The notes under the pieces were generated by a model. The model searched no databases and was not told the DNA's origin. It worked only from the letters and a program-made list of their open reading frames with translations. Below are positions 17,834 to 25,666 of a stretch of 60,118 bases of DNA, piece after piece; the first letter of the stretch is position 1; the number at the start of each line of letters is the position of its first letter. This DNA is from Prosthecochloris sp. GTDB taxonomy: Bacteria; Bacteroidota; Chlorobiia; Chlorobiales; Chlorobiaceae. A program made the position numbers and the translations under genes. The stretch lies in the NCBI GenBank assembly GCA_015482705.2, contig JADMLA020000041.1, forward strand, positions 1-60,118, given 5' to 3'.

Positions 17834-18280
17834 TTAACGGTAATAACCCCGTTGCTTTTCGTAAGTGGGGTCGTACTGGTCCCAGAGCCAGCCGGCGACA
17901 TTTTCCAGCTCTTCATCCGGCAAGGACATTGCAGGCATCAAACCGAAACGTTCTATGACATGAGGCATGAGAACGGATTTGCTTGCATCGGGAGTTTTCA
18001 TGAATGAAACCATTGCGTTTACAGCATCTTCCTTGTTGCCATGCAACATTCTGTAGCGTGAGGCAAGCCTGACAATGGGAGGTGCTGCCTTTGCCGGAGG
18101 ACGCATGGAATGGCAAACTTCACAGTTTCTCTTGTAGAGCTGCTCACCGCTCAATTGATCGGAGACCGTGTTTTCCGCAGCTCTTGCGGATTGAAGAAAC
18201 GTCGTGTGGAGGAAAGATGGCACGGTTGAGAAAGCTGCCGTGGCCGCAATGACCAGTGGAAAAAAGCGTTTCATGTTCAT
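17834..18280 (-). CDS. Small secreted c-type cytochrome
   Basis: The 148-residue protein has a signal peptide (MNMKRFFPLVIAATAAFSTV, cleavage probably after SARA near 34) and one haem-binding CEVCH (about 54-58). Several Met residues further on (LMPHVIERFGLMPAM) are candidates for the sixth haem ligand. It is therefore a periplasmic monohaem electron carrier. The C-terminus (SLPDEELENVAGWLWDQYDP) is almost the same as in the cytochrome encoded at 18589, so the two arose by duplication. The exact donor and acceptor (sulfur oxidation or the reaction centre) cannot be read from the sequence. Confidence 0.88.
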   Translation of the reverse strand: MNMKRFFPLVIAATAAFSTVPSFLHTTFLQSARAAENTVSDQLSGEQLYKRNCEVCHSMRPPAKAAPPIVRLASRYRMLHGNKEDAVNAMVSFMKTPDASKSVLMPHVIERFGLMPAMSLPDEELENVAGWLWDQYDPTYEKQRGYYR

Positions 18281-18364
18281 AAATATCTGGTTCTTTGAAA
18301 GCTATAGACAACAGGAAATCATAAGGGCAAGATACTCGGTTCGGGTTTCGTTATGAAACAGCAT

Positions 18365-18561
18365 AAAAAAGAGGCTGATTCATTGGCCCTGCAATTTTTC
18401 TTCATGCAGTCGTCCGCGGGCTTGACCGGAGATCAATCTTCCAAAGAACGTCGGTATGGATGCAGCCCCGTGAAACAGAGGTTCGGATTTCACGGAGCTG
18501 CACGACTCTCTGCCTGAAACGTATGCATAGTGACCGATTGTCGTGAATCAGCCTCTTTTTT
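18365..18561. ncRNA. Folded 197-bp element between the two cytochrome genes
   Basis: Arms of 18 bp (AAAAAAGAGGCTGATTCA at 18365-18382 and its exact reverse complement at 18544-18561) enclose 161 bp. Inside is a second hairpin with 15-bp arms (from 18460 TGCAGCCCCGTGAAA, and TTTCACGGAGCTGCA, one mismatch) around a 12-nt loop. A further AGTCGT/ACGACT pairing lies just outside it. Because the outer arms end in A and T runs, either strand would end in a T-run like a terminator. It could be a structured small RNA, a mobile MITE-like repeat, or an unusual bidirectional terminator. Which strand is transcribed is unknown. Confidence 0.45.
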
Positions 18562-18588
18562 CATGCGCGTCAGTGCAACGATGGTTTT

Positions 18589-19119
18589 CTACTGGCAGTC
18601 ACCGCCTCCTTGAAAATTAGGATCGTACTGATCCCAGAGCCAACCGGCGACTTTTTCCAGTTCTTCATCGGGAAGGGATATCGCCGGCATCAAACCGAAA
18701 CGTTCAAATGTTGCGGAGCCAAGAATGGATTTGCCTACCGACGGTTCTTTCATGAACGATACCATATCGGCGACCGCACCCGCTTTTTTGCTGTAGCGGG
18801 CTCTGTACTGCCCGGCAAGAGCGACGATCGGGGGTGCGCTTATTGCCGGTGGTGTCATCGAGTGACAAGATTGGCAGTTGTTTTGATAGATTGTTTCCGC
18901 TTCTTGCCGGGCAGCTTCAGCTGCTTCTTTTTGTGCAATGGTTTCAAGGTTACTTTCTGAAACGGAACCGGTGTTTGTTTCGGCAGGAATTTTCGGTTCT
19001 TCAGCTGCTACAGGCTGTTTTTCGGGTACAGGATCGGTTTGCTTCTGACATGCGGAGAATGTCATTGTTGAAACGATCAGTAATGCTCCGAGCGCAAGAG
19101 GTGAAAAAAAGCGTTTCAT
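18589..19119 (-). CDS. Lipoprotein c-type cytochrome
   Basis: At 176 residues, the protein begins with a lipoprotein signal (LLIVSTMTFSACQKQ, lipobox Cys at about 24). A Pro/Glu/Ala-rich linker (about 25-75) is followed by a cytochrome domain with CQSCH (about 92) and Met residues in FGLMPAISLPDEEL. It would be tethered to a membrane on the periplasmic side, unlike its soluble-looking neighbour at 17834. The C-terminal 70 residues of both proteins match closely. The pair may act in sequence as anchored and mobile carriers. The partner redox enzyme is not in the window. Confidence 0.88.
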   Translation of the reverse strand: MKRFFSPLALGALLIVSTMTFSACQKQTDPVPEKQPVAAEEPKIPAETNTGSVSESNLETIAQKEAAEAARQEAETIYQNNCQSCHSMTPPAISAPPIVALAGQYRARYSKKAGAVADMVSFMKEPSVGKSILGSATFERFGLMPAISLPDEELEKVAGWLWDQYDPNFQGGGDCQ

Positions 19120-19312
19120 GTGTATCTTTGATTGGTTCGGTAATACATGGCAATGGCATAGACGTAATCAGTACCGAAAAGCCATTGTGGAAATATGGTT
19201 CTCGTCTGTCACGAGGAATGACCGGCAAAAAAAGCCGCCTGAAAGATTATGATAAAAAACTCATGACCGTGATGCAACGCCGGACTGTTTTTTTGCAAAA
19301 TCCCCGATTCAG

Positions 19313-20029
19313 ATGAAATCGATTACGCAAACGATAGGGCTTTTTCTGCTCCTGGTATTTTTCGATATAGGCAGATACTGGTTTGTTCCTGATGTTAACG
19401 AGCTGCAGGAAAACAACCCTGAAACAACTGCCTTTATGCAGTATCGTCAAAGGCAGTGGGAAAATGAAGGGAATGAAAAATCAATCAGTAAGGACTGGGT
19501 ACCGCTTACACGCATTTCCCGTTATGTGCAAGAAGCTGTATTGATATCGGAAGACGACAAGTTCTGGGAGCACGACGGCTTTGATTATGAAGCGATCGAG
19601 TTTGCGATTGGAAAAAACATTGAAAAGAGACGATTTGCTTTCGGTGCCAGTACAATTACCCAGCAACTTGCCAAGAATCTTTATCTTTCGCCTTCCAGGA
19701 ACCCGGTTCGAAAAATCAAAGAGGCGATTCTTACCTGGCGTCTCGAACGCAGCTTGCCCAAAAAAAGGATCCTGGAAATTTACCTCAATGTTGTCGAATG
19801 GGGTGATGGGATTTTCGGTATCGAAAAAGCGGCGTTGTATTACTACGGGAAAAGTGCCCGGTCGCTTACGGCACGTCAAGCGGCAAGCCTTGCCGCGGTG
19901 CTGCCGAATCCACAGAAGTTCAGGCCTGATGGTGCTTCGCCGTATGTTCGGCGGAAAGCGGAACGTATATACAGGATTATGCGCAAGAGGGAAGTTGTTT
20001 CTTTCGCTAAGCTCCAACCAGGAAATTGA
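19313..20029 (+). CDS. mtgA: Monofunctional peptidoglycan glycosyltransferase
   Basis: MtgA polymerises lipid II into glycan strands. The 238-residue protein has one N-terminal membrane helix (TIGLFLLLVFFDIGRYWFV) and a GT51 domain with the catalytic Glu in SEDDKFWEHDG (about 79). GASTITQQLAKNLYL and RKIKEAILTWRLER follow, ending near AASLAAVLPNPQKF. There is no transpeptidase domain, which distinguishes it from class A penicillin-binding proteins. It is the first gene after the cytochromes, transcribed away from them. Confidence 0.94.
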   Translation: MKSITQTIGLFLLLVFFDIGRYWFVPDVNELQENNPETTAFMQYRQRQWENEGNEKSISKDWVPLTRISRYVQEAVLISEDDKFWEHDGFDYEAIEFAIGKNIEKRRFAFGASTITQQLAKNLYLSPSRNPVRKIKEAILTWRLERSLPKKRILEIYLNVVEWGDGIFGIEKAALYYYGKSARSLTARQAASLAAVLPNPQKFRPDGASPYVRRKAERIYRIMRKREVVSFAKLQPGN

Positions 20030-20151
20030 TAACGGTTCGGAGAGAGTTTTCCGTAATCTCCTTTGTGACAGTGTATTCCTGGAAGTGCGAGGAATTGCGT
20101 AATTTTTGCATCTCGATGATTTGCCAACAAATGACGATCCAGGAGGTGACA

Positions 20152-20724
20152 ATGAACTTCGAGGACAAATTACACGAAGAGATTTTACAAACGCTTGAAC
20201 GGCGTTCAAGGATCGATATGACAAAGCTAACGTTTCTTACAACCCTTTTTGGTATCGGGACAATTGGGAAAATTGATATCATCGGCTCACAGGGAGTTTC
20301 CGATATCACATTGTTCGGAACGGTGTATATCGCACCGTTCGTCGCCCTGGTCTGCGACTGTTTCATCCTTCGTGAACTCTGGTCGGTACGCAGGATCGGT
20401 CATTTTCTCAGTCGACACGGTTGTCATGATGAACAAACGTTCGAATGCTTTGTCAAAAGCATGCGTAATCCTTTCTATCAGTATGGTTTTAAAGGATTGA
20501 GCATCTTGACCATTATCATTGCCGCATGGATGCTTGTTGTCCAGAAAGGCGGGATAGTGCTCTTGAATAGCAGTGATTACGCATGGGTTACATTGTCGAT
20601 GCTGGGGTGGTTTTTTGTCGATCATCGGGGATATGGTATGCTGAAAAAACAGTTCGATCAGGATTCAGGTGCACGAAAATGGTTCTGGAAGCCGTTGAGA
20701 AGATCGGAGCTCGATGTGGAGTGA
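20152..20724 (+). CDS. Unrecognised inner-membrane protein
   Basis: I do not recognise the family. The start at 20152 (MNFEDKLHEEIL) is fixed by a strong AGGAGGTGA ribosome-binding site 3 bp upstream; a longer frame from 20026 lacks one. The 190-residue protein has a charged N-terminal helix and hydrophobic segments at about 23-40, 47-70, 119-136 and 146-160. It ends in a basic tail (KKQFDQDSGARKWFWKPLRR). This suggests four membrane helices with cytoplasmic ends. It follows mtgA on the same strand and precedes the ABC exporter genes, but no function can be assigned. Confidence 0.75.
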   Translation: MNFEDKLHEEILQTLERRSRIDMTKLTFLTTLFGIGTIGKIDIIGSQGVSDITLFGTVYIAPFVALVCDCFILRELWSVRRIGHFLSRHGCHDEQTFECFVKSMRNPFYQYGFKGLSILTIIIAAWMLVVQKGGIVLLNSSDYAWVTLSMLGWFFVDHRGYGMLKKQFDQDSGARKWFWKPLRRSELDVE

Positions 20725-20828
20725 ATCTTTCCTGTTTCGATGGAACATTGCTATGAGCTTCTGGTTCGAAACAGGGTATCGTAATCGCGGTTGGAGCCGG
20801 TGAAGCAGGTAGATAAGCTATAAATACA

Positions 20829-21779
20829 ATGTCGGAAGCACATATCAGGGTTTCGGGGCTCAGGAAATCATTCGGAGATGTGACGGCCGTTGACGGGATA
20901 TCCTTCGATGTCATGGATGGTGAACTTTTCGGATTTCTCGGCCCCAATGGAGCAGGGAAAACCACAACCATCAATATGCTGACGGGATTGGCGCGTCCCG
21001 ATGCCGGAACGATTACGGTTGGCGGAATCGATTGTACAAACAAAATGAAATCGGCGCAGCACCTTATCGGTGTGGTTCCTGATGAAAGCAATCTTTATCC
21101 CGAGCTCACCGGGTATGACAATCTCTGTTTCTGCGGAGGTTTGTACGGTATGCGGTCGTCAGAGCGTAAGGGAAGGGCAGTCGAACTGCTGGAACTGTTC
21201 GGTCTTGCAGGGGTGGCGGAAAGAAAATTTTCCGGGTATTCAAGAGGTATGAAGCGACGATTGACCATCGCTGCCGGGATAATGCACTCTCCTCCGATAC
21301 TTTTCCTCGATGAACCTACGACAGGGATCGACGTGCAGAGTGCCCGTTTGACAAGAGAAATTCTGCAGGAGCTGCATCGATCAGGTACCACCATTTTTTT
21401 AACGACGCATTATATCGAAGAAGCTGAAAGGATGTGTGATCGTATAGCCTTTATGGTGAATGGATTGGTGGTCAGGGTTGATTCCGTGAGTAATCTTGTA
21501 AAGCCTGTGGAGGGGCGGGAGGTGGTGCAGGCTTCGGTATTGGGGACGGAAGTTCCTGATCTTGAAATACTTGGCGATCTTTTTCCTGACTATGGTATCG
21601 GTCGAGCGGCCGATGGAGGGATTCGCATCGAATCGACCGGGAAGATCGATGTCGGGGTGGTTGTGCGAGTGCTTGAAGATCAGGGATTTGACGTTGCCGA
21701 GGTGAAAAGGACGGCGTTGTCACTCGAAGATGTTTTTATAAGGATTACCGGTCTCGAGGCAGGAGTAATGAATAAATAA
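20829..21779 (+). CDS. ABC exporter ATP-binding protein (ABC-2, NodI/DrrA type)
   Basis: The 316-residue ATPase energises export through the adjacent permease. It has Walker A GPNGAGKTTTIN (about 40), the Q loop near GVVPDESNLYP, the signature YSRGMKRRLTI, Walker B PILFLDEPTTGID and the switch His in TTHYIEEAE. A C-terminal extension of about 90 residues is typical of drug- or oligosaccharide-exporting ABC-2 ATPases. The start is ATG, and 20 bp separates its stop from the permease gene. The substrate cannot be read from the sequence. Confidence 0.93.
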   Translation: MSEAHIRVSGLRKSFGDVTAVDGISFDVMDGELFGFLGPNGAGKTTTINMLTGLARPDAGTITVGGIDCTNKMKSAQHLIGVVPDESNLYPELTGYDNLCFCGGLYGMRSSERKGRAVELLELFGLAGVAERKFSGYSRGMKRRLTIAAGIMHSPPILFLDEPTTGIDVQSARLTREILQELHRSGTTIFLTTHYIEEAERMCDRIAFMVNGLVVRVDSVSNLVKPVEGREVVQASVLGTEVPDLEILGDLFPDYGIGRAADGGIRIESTGKIDVGVVVRVLEDQGFDVAEVKRTALSLEDVFIRITGLEAGVMNK

Positions 21780-21798
21780 GTGGATAGAATGTCTGGTA

Positions 21799-22569
21799 AT
21801 GGTCGTTCTCGATAACAATGACAGGAAGGGAAAGCTGTTTACAGCGTTCATGAGTATTCTTATGAAGGATATGCGGGCATATTATCTCAAGCCGCCGAAT
21901 ATCAGCTGGGGGTTGCTTTTTCCCCTCGTATGGACAGGGATGTTTTTCGTGAAATCGGGCATGGGTTCGGAAAATATTCTCTCTTTACTTCCCGGTATGG
22001 TTTCGATTTCCATTTTGTTCGGGACAACTTCCATGTTGGCGGTGACGGTTACATTTGAACGCAAGGCAAAAGCTTTTGAGCGTTTGTTGCTCGCCCCTGT
22101 TCCACTAGGTCTTTTGATGTTTGCCAAGACAAGTGGAGCGATACTTTTCGGGATTTTCAATGCTTTTGTCCCTTTTCTCATCGGTTTTATTCTGTTAACG
22201 GATTTTTCTGCATTTGTCTGGGAGGCGATTGTTCCTGCAGTGATTCTGATTGCCGCAGTTTCGACATTTCTGGCTATGTTCATAGCTGTCTCGGTCAGTG
22301 AGGTTTTCGAGGCACAAACATTTTCCAATTTTTTCCGGTTTCCAATGATGTTTCTCTGCGGGCTGTTTTTTCCAGTCAGTGAACTGCCCGATTTTCTGCA
22401 ACCTCTTTCATTTCTGCTTCCTCTGACATATGGTACGGATATTTTGCACGGGGCTATTGCCGGAAACAATATGATGCCGCTTTCATTCGATTTTCTGATG
22501 ATGTTGCTTTTTATACTGCTTCTATTCGTTTTGGCACTCAGGAACATTCATCGAAAGTGGGTCATGTAA
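21799..22569 (+). CDS. ABC-2 type transporter permease
   Basis: The 256-residue integral membrane protein has about six hydrophobic segments (for example WGLLFPLVWTGMFFV and ILLLFVLALRNI). Its arrangement is that of NodJ/DrrB permeases, with the ABC-2 signature around FRFPMMFLCGLFFPVSELPDFLQPLSF. It works with the ATPase encoded just upstream to export a lipid, polysaccharide or drug-like molecule; the substrate is unknown. Its 3' end overlaps the convergent Memo gene by 8 bp. Confidence 0.9.
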   Translation: MVVLDNNDRKGKLFTAFMSILMKDMRAYYLKPPNISWGLLFPLVWTGMFFVKSGMGSENILSLLPGMVSISILFGTTSMLAVTVTFERKAKAFERLLLAPVPLGLLMFAKTSGAILFGIFNAFVPFLIGFILLTDFSAFVWEAIVPAVILIAAVSTFLAMFIAVSVSEVFEAQTFSNFFRFPMMFLCGLFFPVSELPDFLQPLSFLLPLTYGTDILHGAIAGNNMMPLSFDFLMMLLFILLLFVLALRNIHRKWVM

Positions 22570-23437
22570 CCACATCGAAAAAAGCTACCGAACCATAGCC
22601 AACGACAGTTTCCCTGTCGCCAAAAGACTTGTTGCCGCTGTTTGCATAGCTGAGCACCTCTGTTGTCCAGCCGAAACGTTTAGCGAGCTGCAGAAGGGTT
22701 TTAATGGTGTCCGGTCCGCAGAAAAGCGTTTCTTCCCGGGGAATGTTTTGCATCAACGTTCTTCGAACGTGTTTCTCGAGGCCATTGATATCCTTTCTTG
22801 CAATGTATTCAAGGGTTCTGCTGTCAACGACGTTGGCGTTGTGAAAGGACGGGTAATGAGAAAGGTCCGTGCTTGCTATGACAAGGTCGCCGGTTTGTAG
22901 AACTGATGAAAGGATTGTCGTGCAGGTATCATAGATTTCCGGTGGATTGTTGCCGAAAAGCAACGGAACAATGCTAAAACCGGGTTCCAGGGAATGTTGA
23001 AGAAAAGGAAGCTGCACTTCAAGAATATGATCCGACTGGTGTGCTCTCTTCGAAAGCTGAACAAATTCAGGATAACGTTCATGTAATTTTCTCACGAGAG
23101 CTGTGTTTACCGGGACGTCTCCCAAAGGAGTGGCCCAGATGTCGTTTTCATCGAGTGCGATTCCTTCGAACAGTGCGCTATGGGCGTTTCCGATCAGAAA
23201 AATCGTTTGAACGGCGCAGTTCGATAGTGTGTTATAGGCTACGGCAGCGACATCACCGCTGTAGCTGTAGCCGGCATGGGGAACCATGATTGCCCTGATT
23301 TTTCTTTTTTCGGGCTTTTTTTCAGGTCGGCTCTCCAGGAGAGCAGCGATGAGAGCCGTGAGTTCATTTGGATCGGATGGGTAGAATGAGCCTGAAAAAG
23401 CAGGATGTCGGGAAGATGGTGCCATATCTTTTTCCAT
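22562..23437 (-). CDS. amrB: Memo-family protein, AmmeMemoRadiSam system protein B
   Basis: This 291-residue protein belongs to the Memo family, structurally related to extradiol dioxygenases. Candidate metal or active-site residues lie in VPHAGYSYSG (His), GNAHSALF (His) and ASTDLSHYPSFHNA (Asp/His). The chosen ATG at 23437 shares its A with the TGA of the upstream radical-SAM gene (TGATG), a sign of translational coupling. The frame extends to 23476 but that start would overlap. The role of the system is not established. The usual third partner, an AMMECR1-domain gene, is absent nearby. Confidence 0.9.
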   Translation of the reverse strand: MEKDMAPSSRHPAFSGSFYPSDPNELTALIAALLESRPEKKPEKRKIRAIMVPHAGYSYSGDVAAVAYNTLSNCAVQTIFLIGNAHSALFEGIALDENDIWATPLGDVPVNTALVRKLHERYPEFVQLSKRAHQSDHILEVQLPFLQHSLEPGFSIVPLLFGNNPPEIYDTCTTILSSVLQTGDLVIASTDLSHYPSFHNANVVDSRTLEYIARKDINGLEKHVRRTLMQNIPREETLFCGPDTIKTLLQLAKRFGWTTEVLSYANSGNKSFGDRETVVGYGSVAFFDVVT

Positions 23438-24438
23438 CAGCGCTGTGTGACGATGGGATAACCGCATCCAGGGCAACTGCCCGCTTTGTCATGACATATC
23501 GTTGTATAGCGGTGCCGTTCCACAACGGCTGTTCCACATTTTGGGCACAGAGTGTTCGTGTGATGGTGCTGGTCGTAAACATAGGCGAGCCCCGCTTTTT
23601 TGCCAATCGCATGAACCTTTTCAGTGCCCTCTGCTGTCGTGGCCGGAATGCCATGTGATTTCCATGAAATCCAGGGAATGAAAGAGGTAAGATGCCATGG
23701 CGTTTCAGGCCCGAGTTCCACTGCAATGAAATCGGCAAGGCGCCGGAGCATTTCGGGAGAGTCGGATAAACCGGGAATCAACAGGGTTGTTATCTCCAGG
23801 TGTATATCCGAGCGGGCAAGGCGTTGAAGGTTTTGCAAAACGGGGCGCTGGAGAGCGCTGCATGTTCGCCTGTAAAACGCATCATCCATTGACTTCAGAT
23901 CGATGTTTACCGCGTCAAGCAATGGTTCCACCGTATCCAGACAGTAGTCCGACATATAGCCGTTACTCACCCAGATATTTTTCAGACCGGCTGATCGGCT
24001 GTGCTTCATGATGTCCAGTGCATATTCTGCGAATATCGTCGGTTCGTTATAGGTGAAGGAAATGGATGGGCATCCTCTTGCAAGAGCATCCTGGACAACA
24101 GAGACTGCGGTTCGGAACGGTGGTTGTCTATCGTAACCCGACTTTTGGCTGATTACCCAGTTTTGACAGTTGTCGCACCTGAAGTTGCAACCATGGGTTC
24201 CAAGGGAAAAAGTCAGGCTGCCCGGTAGAAAATGATAGAGAGGTTTTTTTTCAACAGGGTCTGTTCCTATCGCAGCAGGGTGTCCGTAATTCAGTGTGAA
24301 AAGTTTTCCTCCCCGATTCACCCTGGTTCGGCAAAAGCCGGAACGGCCATCGCGTATTTTACAAAAATGATGACACAGATCACATTGTGCTACATTATCC
24401 TGCAGTACATGATAAAATTTCGCTTTTTCCAGCATCAC
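23437..24438 (-). CDS. amrS: Radical SAM enzyme of the AmmeMemoRadiSam system
   Basis: At 333 residues this is a radical SAM protein. Its [4Fe-4S] motif is CNFRCDNC (CX3CX2C, about residue 83). An extra N-terminal cysteine group, CDLCHHFCKIRDGRSGFC, resembles pyruvate formate-lyase-activating enzymes, and the C-terminal TLCPKCG and SCPGCG pairs form a zinc-ribbon-like segment. It is translationally coupled to the Memo gene, so the two products probably work together. The substrate is unknown. dapF starts nearby but is separated by about 30 bp, and all three are leftward and may share a transcript. Confidence 0.93.
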   Translation of the reverse strand: MMLEKAKFYHVLQDNVAQCDLCHHFCKIRDGRSGFCRTRVNRGGKLFTLNYGHPAAIGTDPVEKKPLYHFLPGSLTFSLGTHGCNFRCDNCQNWVISQKSGYDRQPPFRTAVSVVQDALARGCPSISFTYNEPTIFAEYALDIMKHSRSAGLKNIWVSNGYMSDYCLDTVEPLLDAVNIDLKSMDDAFYRRTCSALQRPVLQNLQRLARSDIHLEITTLLIPGLSDSPEMLRRLADFIAVELGPETPWHLTSFIPWISWKSHGIPATTAEGTEKVHAIGKKAGLAYVYDQHHHTNTLCPKCGTAVVERHRYTTICHDKAGSCPGCGYPIVTQR

Positions 24439-24468
24439 AATGGTAAGGGTGGTAGAATAGTCAAACCA

Positions 24469-25257
24469 TCAAACAGTCACGGTGCCCGTATAGACTGCTT
24501 TCGCAGGTCCGGAAAGATAAACCTCTTTCATATCGTCGGAAAAATCCACGTTTAGAATATCGCCGCTTCTTACGGTTACACTGACGCTGGTCGATGATAC
24601 TTTCCCCAGTTTGTAGCTCATTAACGCAGCGGCAACGGCTCCGGTTCCACATGCGAGTGTTTCGGCTTCCACACCTCGTTCGAATGTTCTGACGGAAAGT
24701 GTATCGGGTCCGGTGACTTCAAGAAAATTTACATTGGTGCCTTCCGGAAACAATGTACTGTTGTTGCGAATGGTGCTCCCGGCATTTTCGACATTGAAGG
24801 TGTCGAGCTCATCGGTATAGATGATTGTATGCGGTGATCCGGTGTTGACGAAATGGCAGGAGAAGCCATTTGCATAAAAATTATTTCTGAAATCATCGGG
24901 TATCGTCATTTTCAGTTTCACACATGCAACACCGGTTATCCATGCGTTATAGCGTTCACCGTTTGCCGTAAAAGAAATTGTATTACCGGAAATACCTTCG
25001 GTATAAGCAAAATAAGCGGCGCATCTACCGCCATTGCCGCACATTGAACCCGGCTTCCCATCTGCATTGTAGTATCGCATGTTGAAATCGAGTGCTTCGG
25101 AGGGTTCTATGAGAATCAACCCATCTGCCCCTATGCCCGTTCTTCTTGTACAGAGAAAAAGAATTTGGGATTCTGTCAGGTTGACGGGTTGCTGTATGGC
25201 ATCTATGACGATGAAATCGTTGCCGGCACCCGACATTTTTGAAAATATGATCTGCAT
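24469..25257 (-). CDS. dapF: Diaminopimelate epimerase
   Basis: DapF interconverts LL- and meso-diaminopimelate for peptidoglycan and lysine. With the start at 25257 (MQIIFSKMSGAGNDF) it has 262 residues. The two catalytic cysteines are in MCGNGGRC (about 73) and ACGTGAVA (about 208), and the N-terminal KMSGAGNDF is a family hallmark. The upstream frame to 25302 adds 15 unlikely residues. It is the first gene of a leftward group with amrS and amrB, and diverges from pscA. Confidence 0.95.
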   Translation of the reverse strand: MQIIFSKMSGAGNDFIVIDAIQQPVNLTESQILFLCTRRTGIGADGLILIEPSEALDFNMRYYNADGKPGSMCGNGGRCAAYFAYTEGISGNTISFTANGERYNAWITGVACVKLKMTIPDDFRNNFYANGFSCHFVNTGSPHTIIYTDELDTFNVENAGSTIRNNSTLFPEGTNVNFLEVTGPDTLSVRTFERGVEAETLACGTGAVAAALMSYKLGKVSSTSVSVTVRSGDILNVDFSDDMKEVYLSGPAKAVYTGTVTV

Positions 25258-25666
25258 AATGAACTGTTTTGGTTGTATGATGATTTCAGCCGGACTCTGC
25301 AACAGGGCATGCTTGGATAGAGCCGGTATCTTCAGCTATTATAACAGATCCGGTTGCCATACCTTCTGGAGAGCCACCCCAAAAAAATTTATTATTAAAT
25401 AAATTTTCTTATCTTAATCGCTACAGTAGCCGGGATTTTTTTTAGTAAATTAATTGTCGATATCGCTTCATTGAAGGTTTTCCCGATCTGTATAGAACTG
25501 CAGCACATGGTAATGATCCGGTCAGTAATACCCCGATACAAAGCAGGGCTCAGCGAAATGGTTGTGCACATGAACTCTCTGATTTGCATGCAGTTATGAG
25601 ACGAGCTTCATATTTCTTTACGGTTTTTTCAACCAGTTAATATGTCCAAATAAAGGAGAGAATACA
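25258..25666. promoter_or_regulatory. Divergent intergenic region between dapF and pscA
   Basis: This 409-bp gap must carry the pscA promoter and the dapF-group promoter. An exact AT-only palindrome lies at 25384-25407 (AAAATTTATT, loop ATTA, AATAAATTTT). The region just before pscA ends in AAAGGAGAG, a good ribosome-binding site. A leftward 64-codon frame (25395-25589) is unlike any family I know and is probably chance. I do not see a promoter consensus I can defend. Confidence 0.5.

Noticed and set aside
17731..17958. 75-codon frame overlapping tRNA-Arg
   Set aside because: It starts within the tRNA and crosses into the antisense of a cytochrome gene.
18365..18561. Assigning the element firmly as 6S RNA
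   Set aside because: The bulge sides are unequal (about 77 and 40 nt) and no conserved 6S sequence is visible, so only a general structured element is claimed.
25395..25589. 64-codon leftward frame upstream of pscA
   Set aside because: There is no recognisable motif, it lies in the expected promoter region, and the composition is not coding-like.
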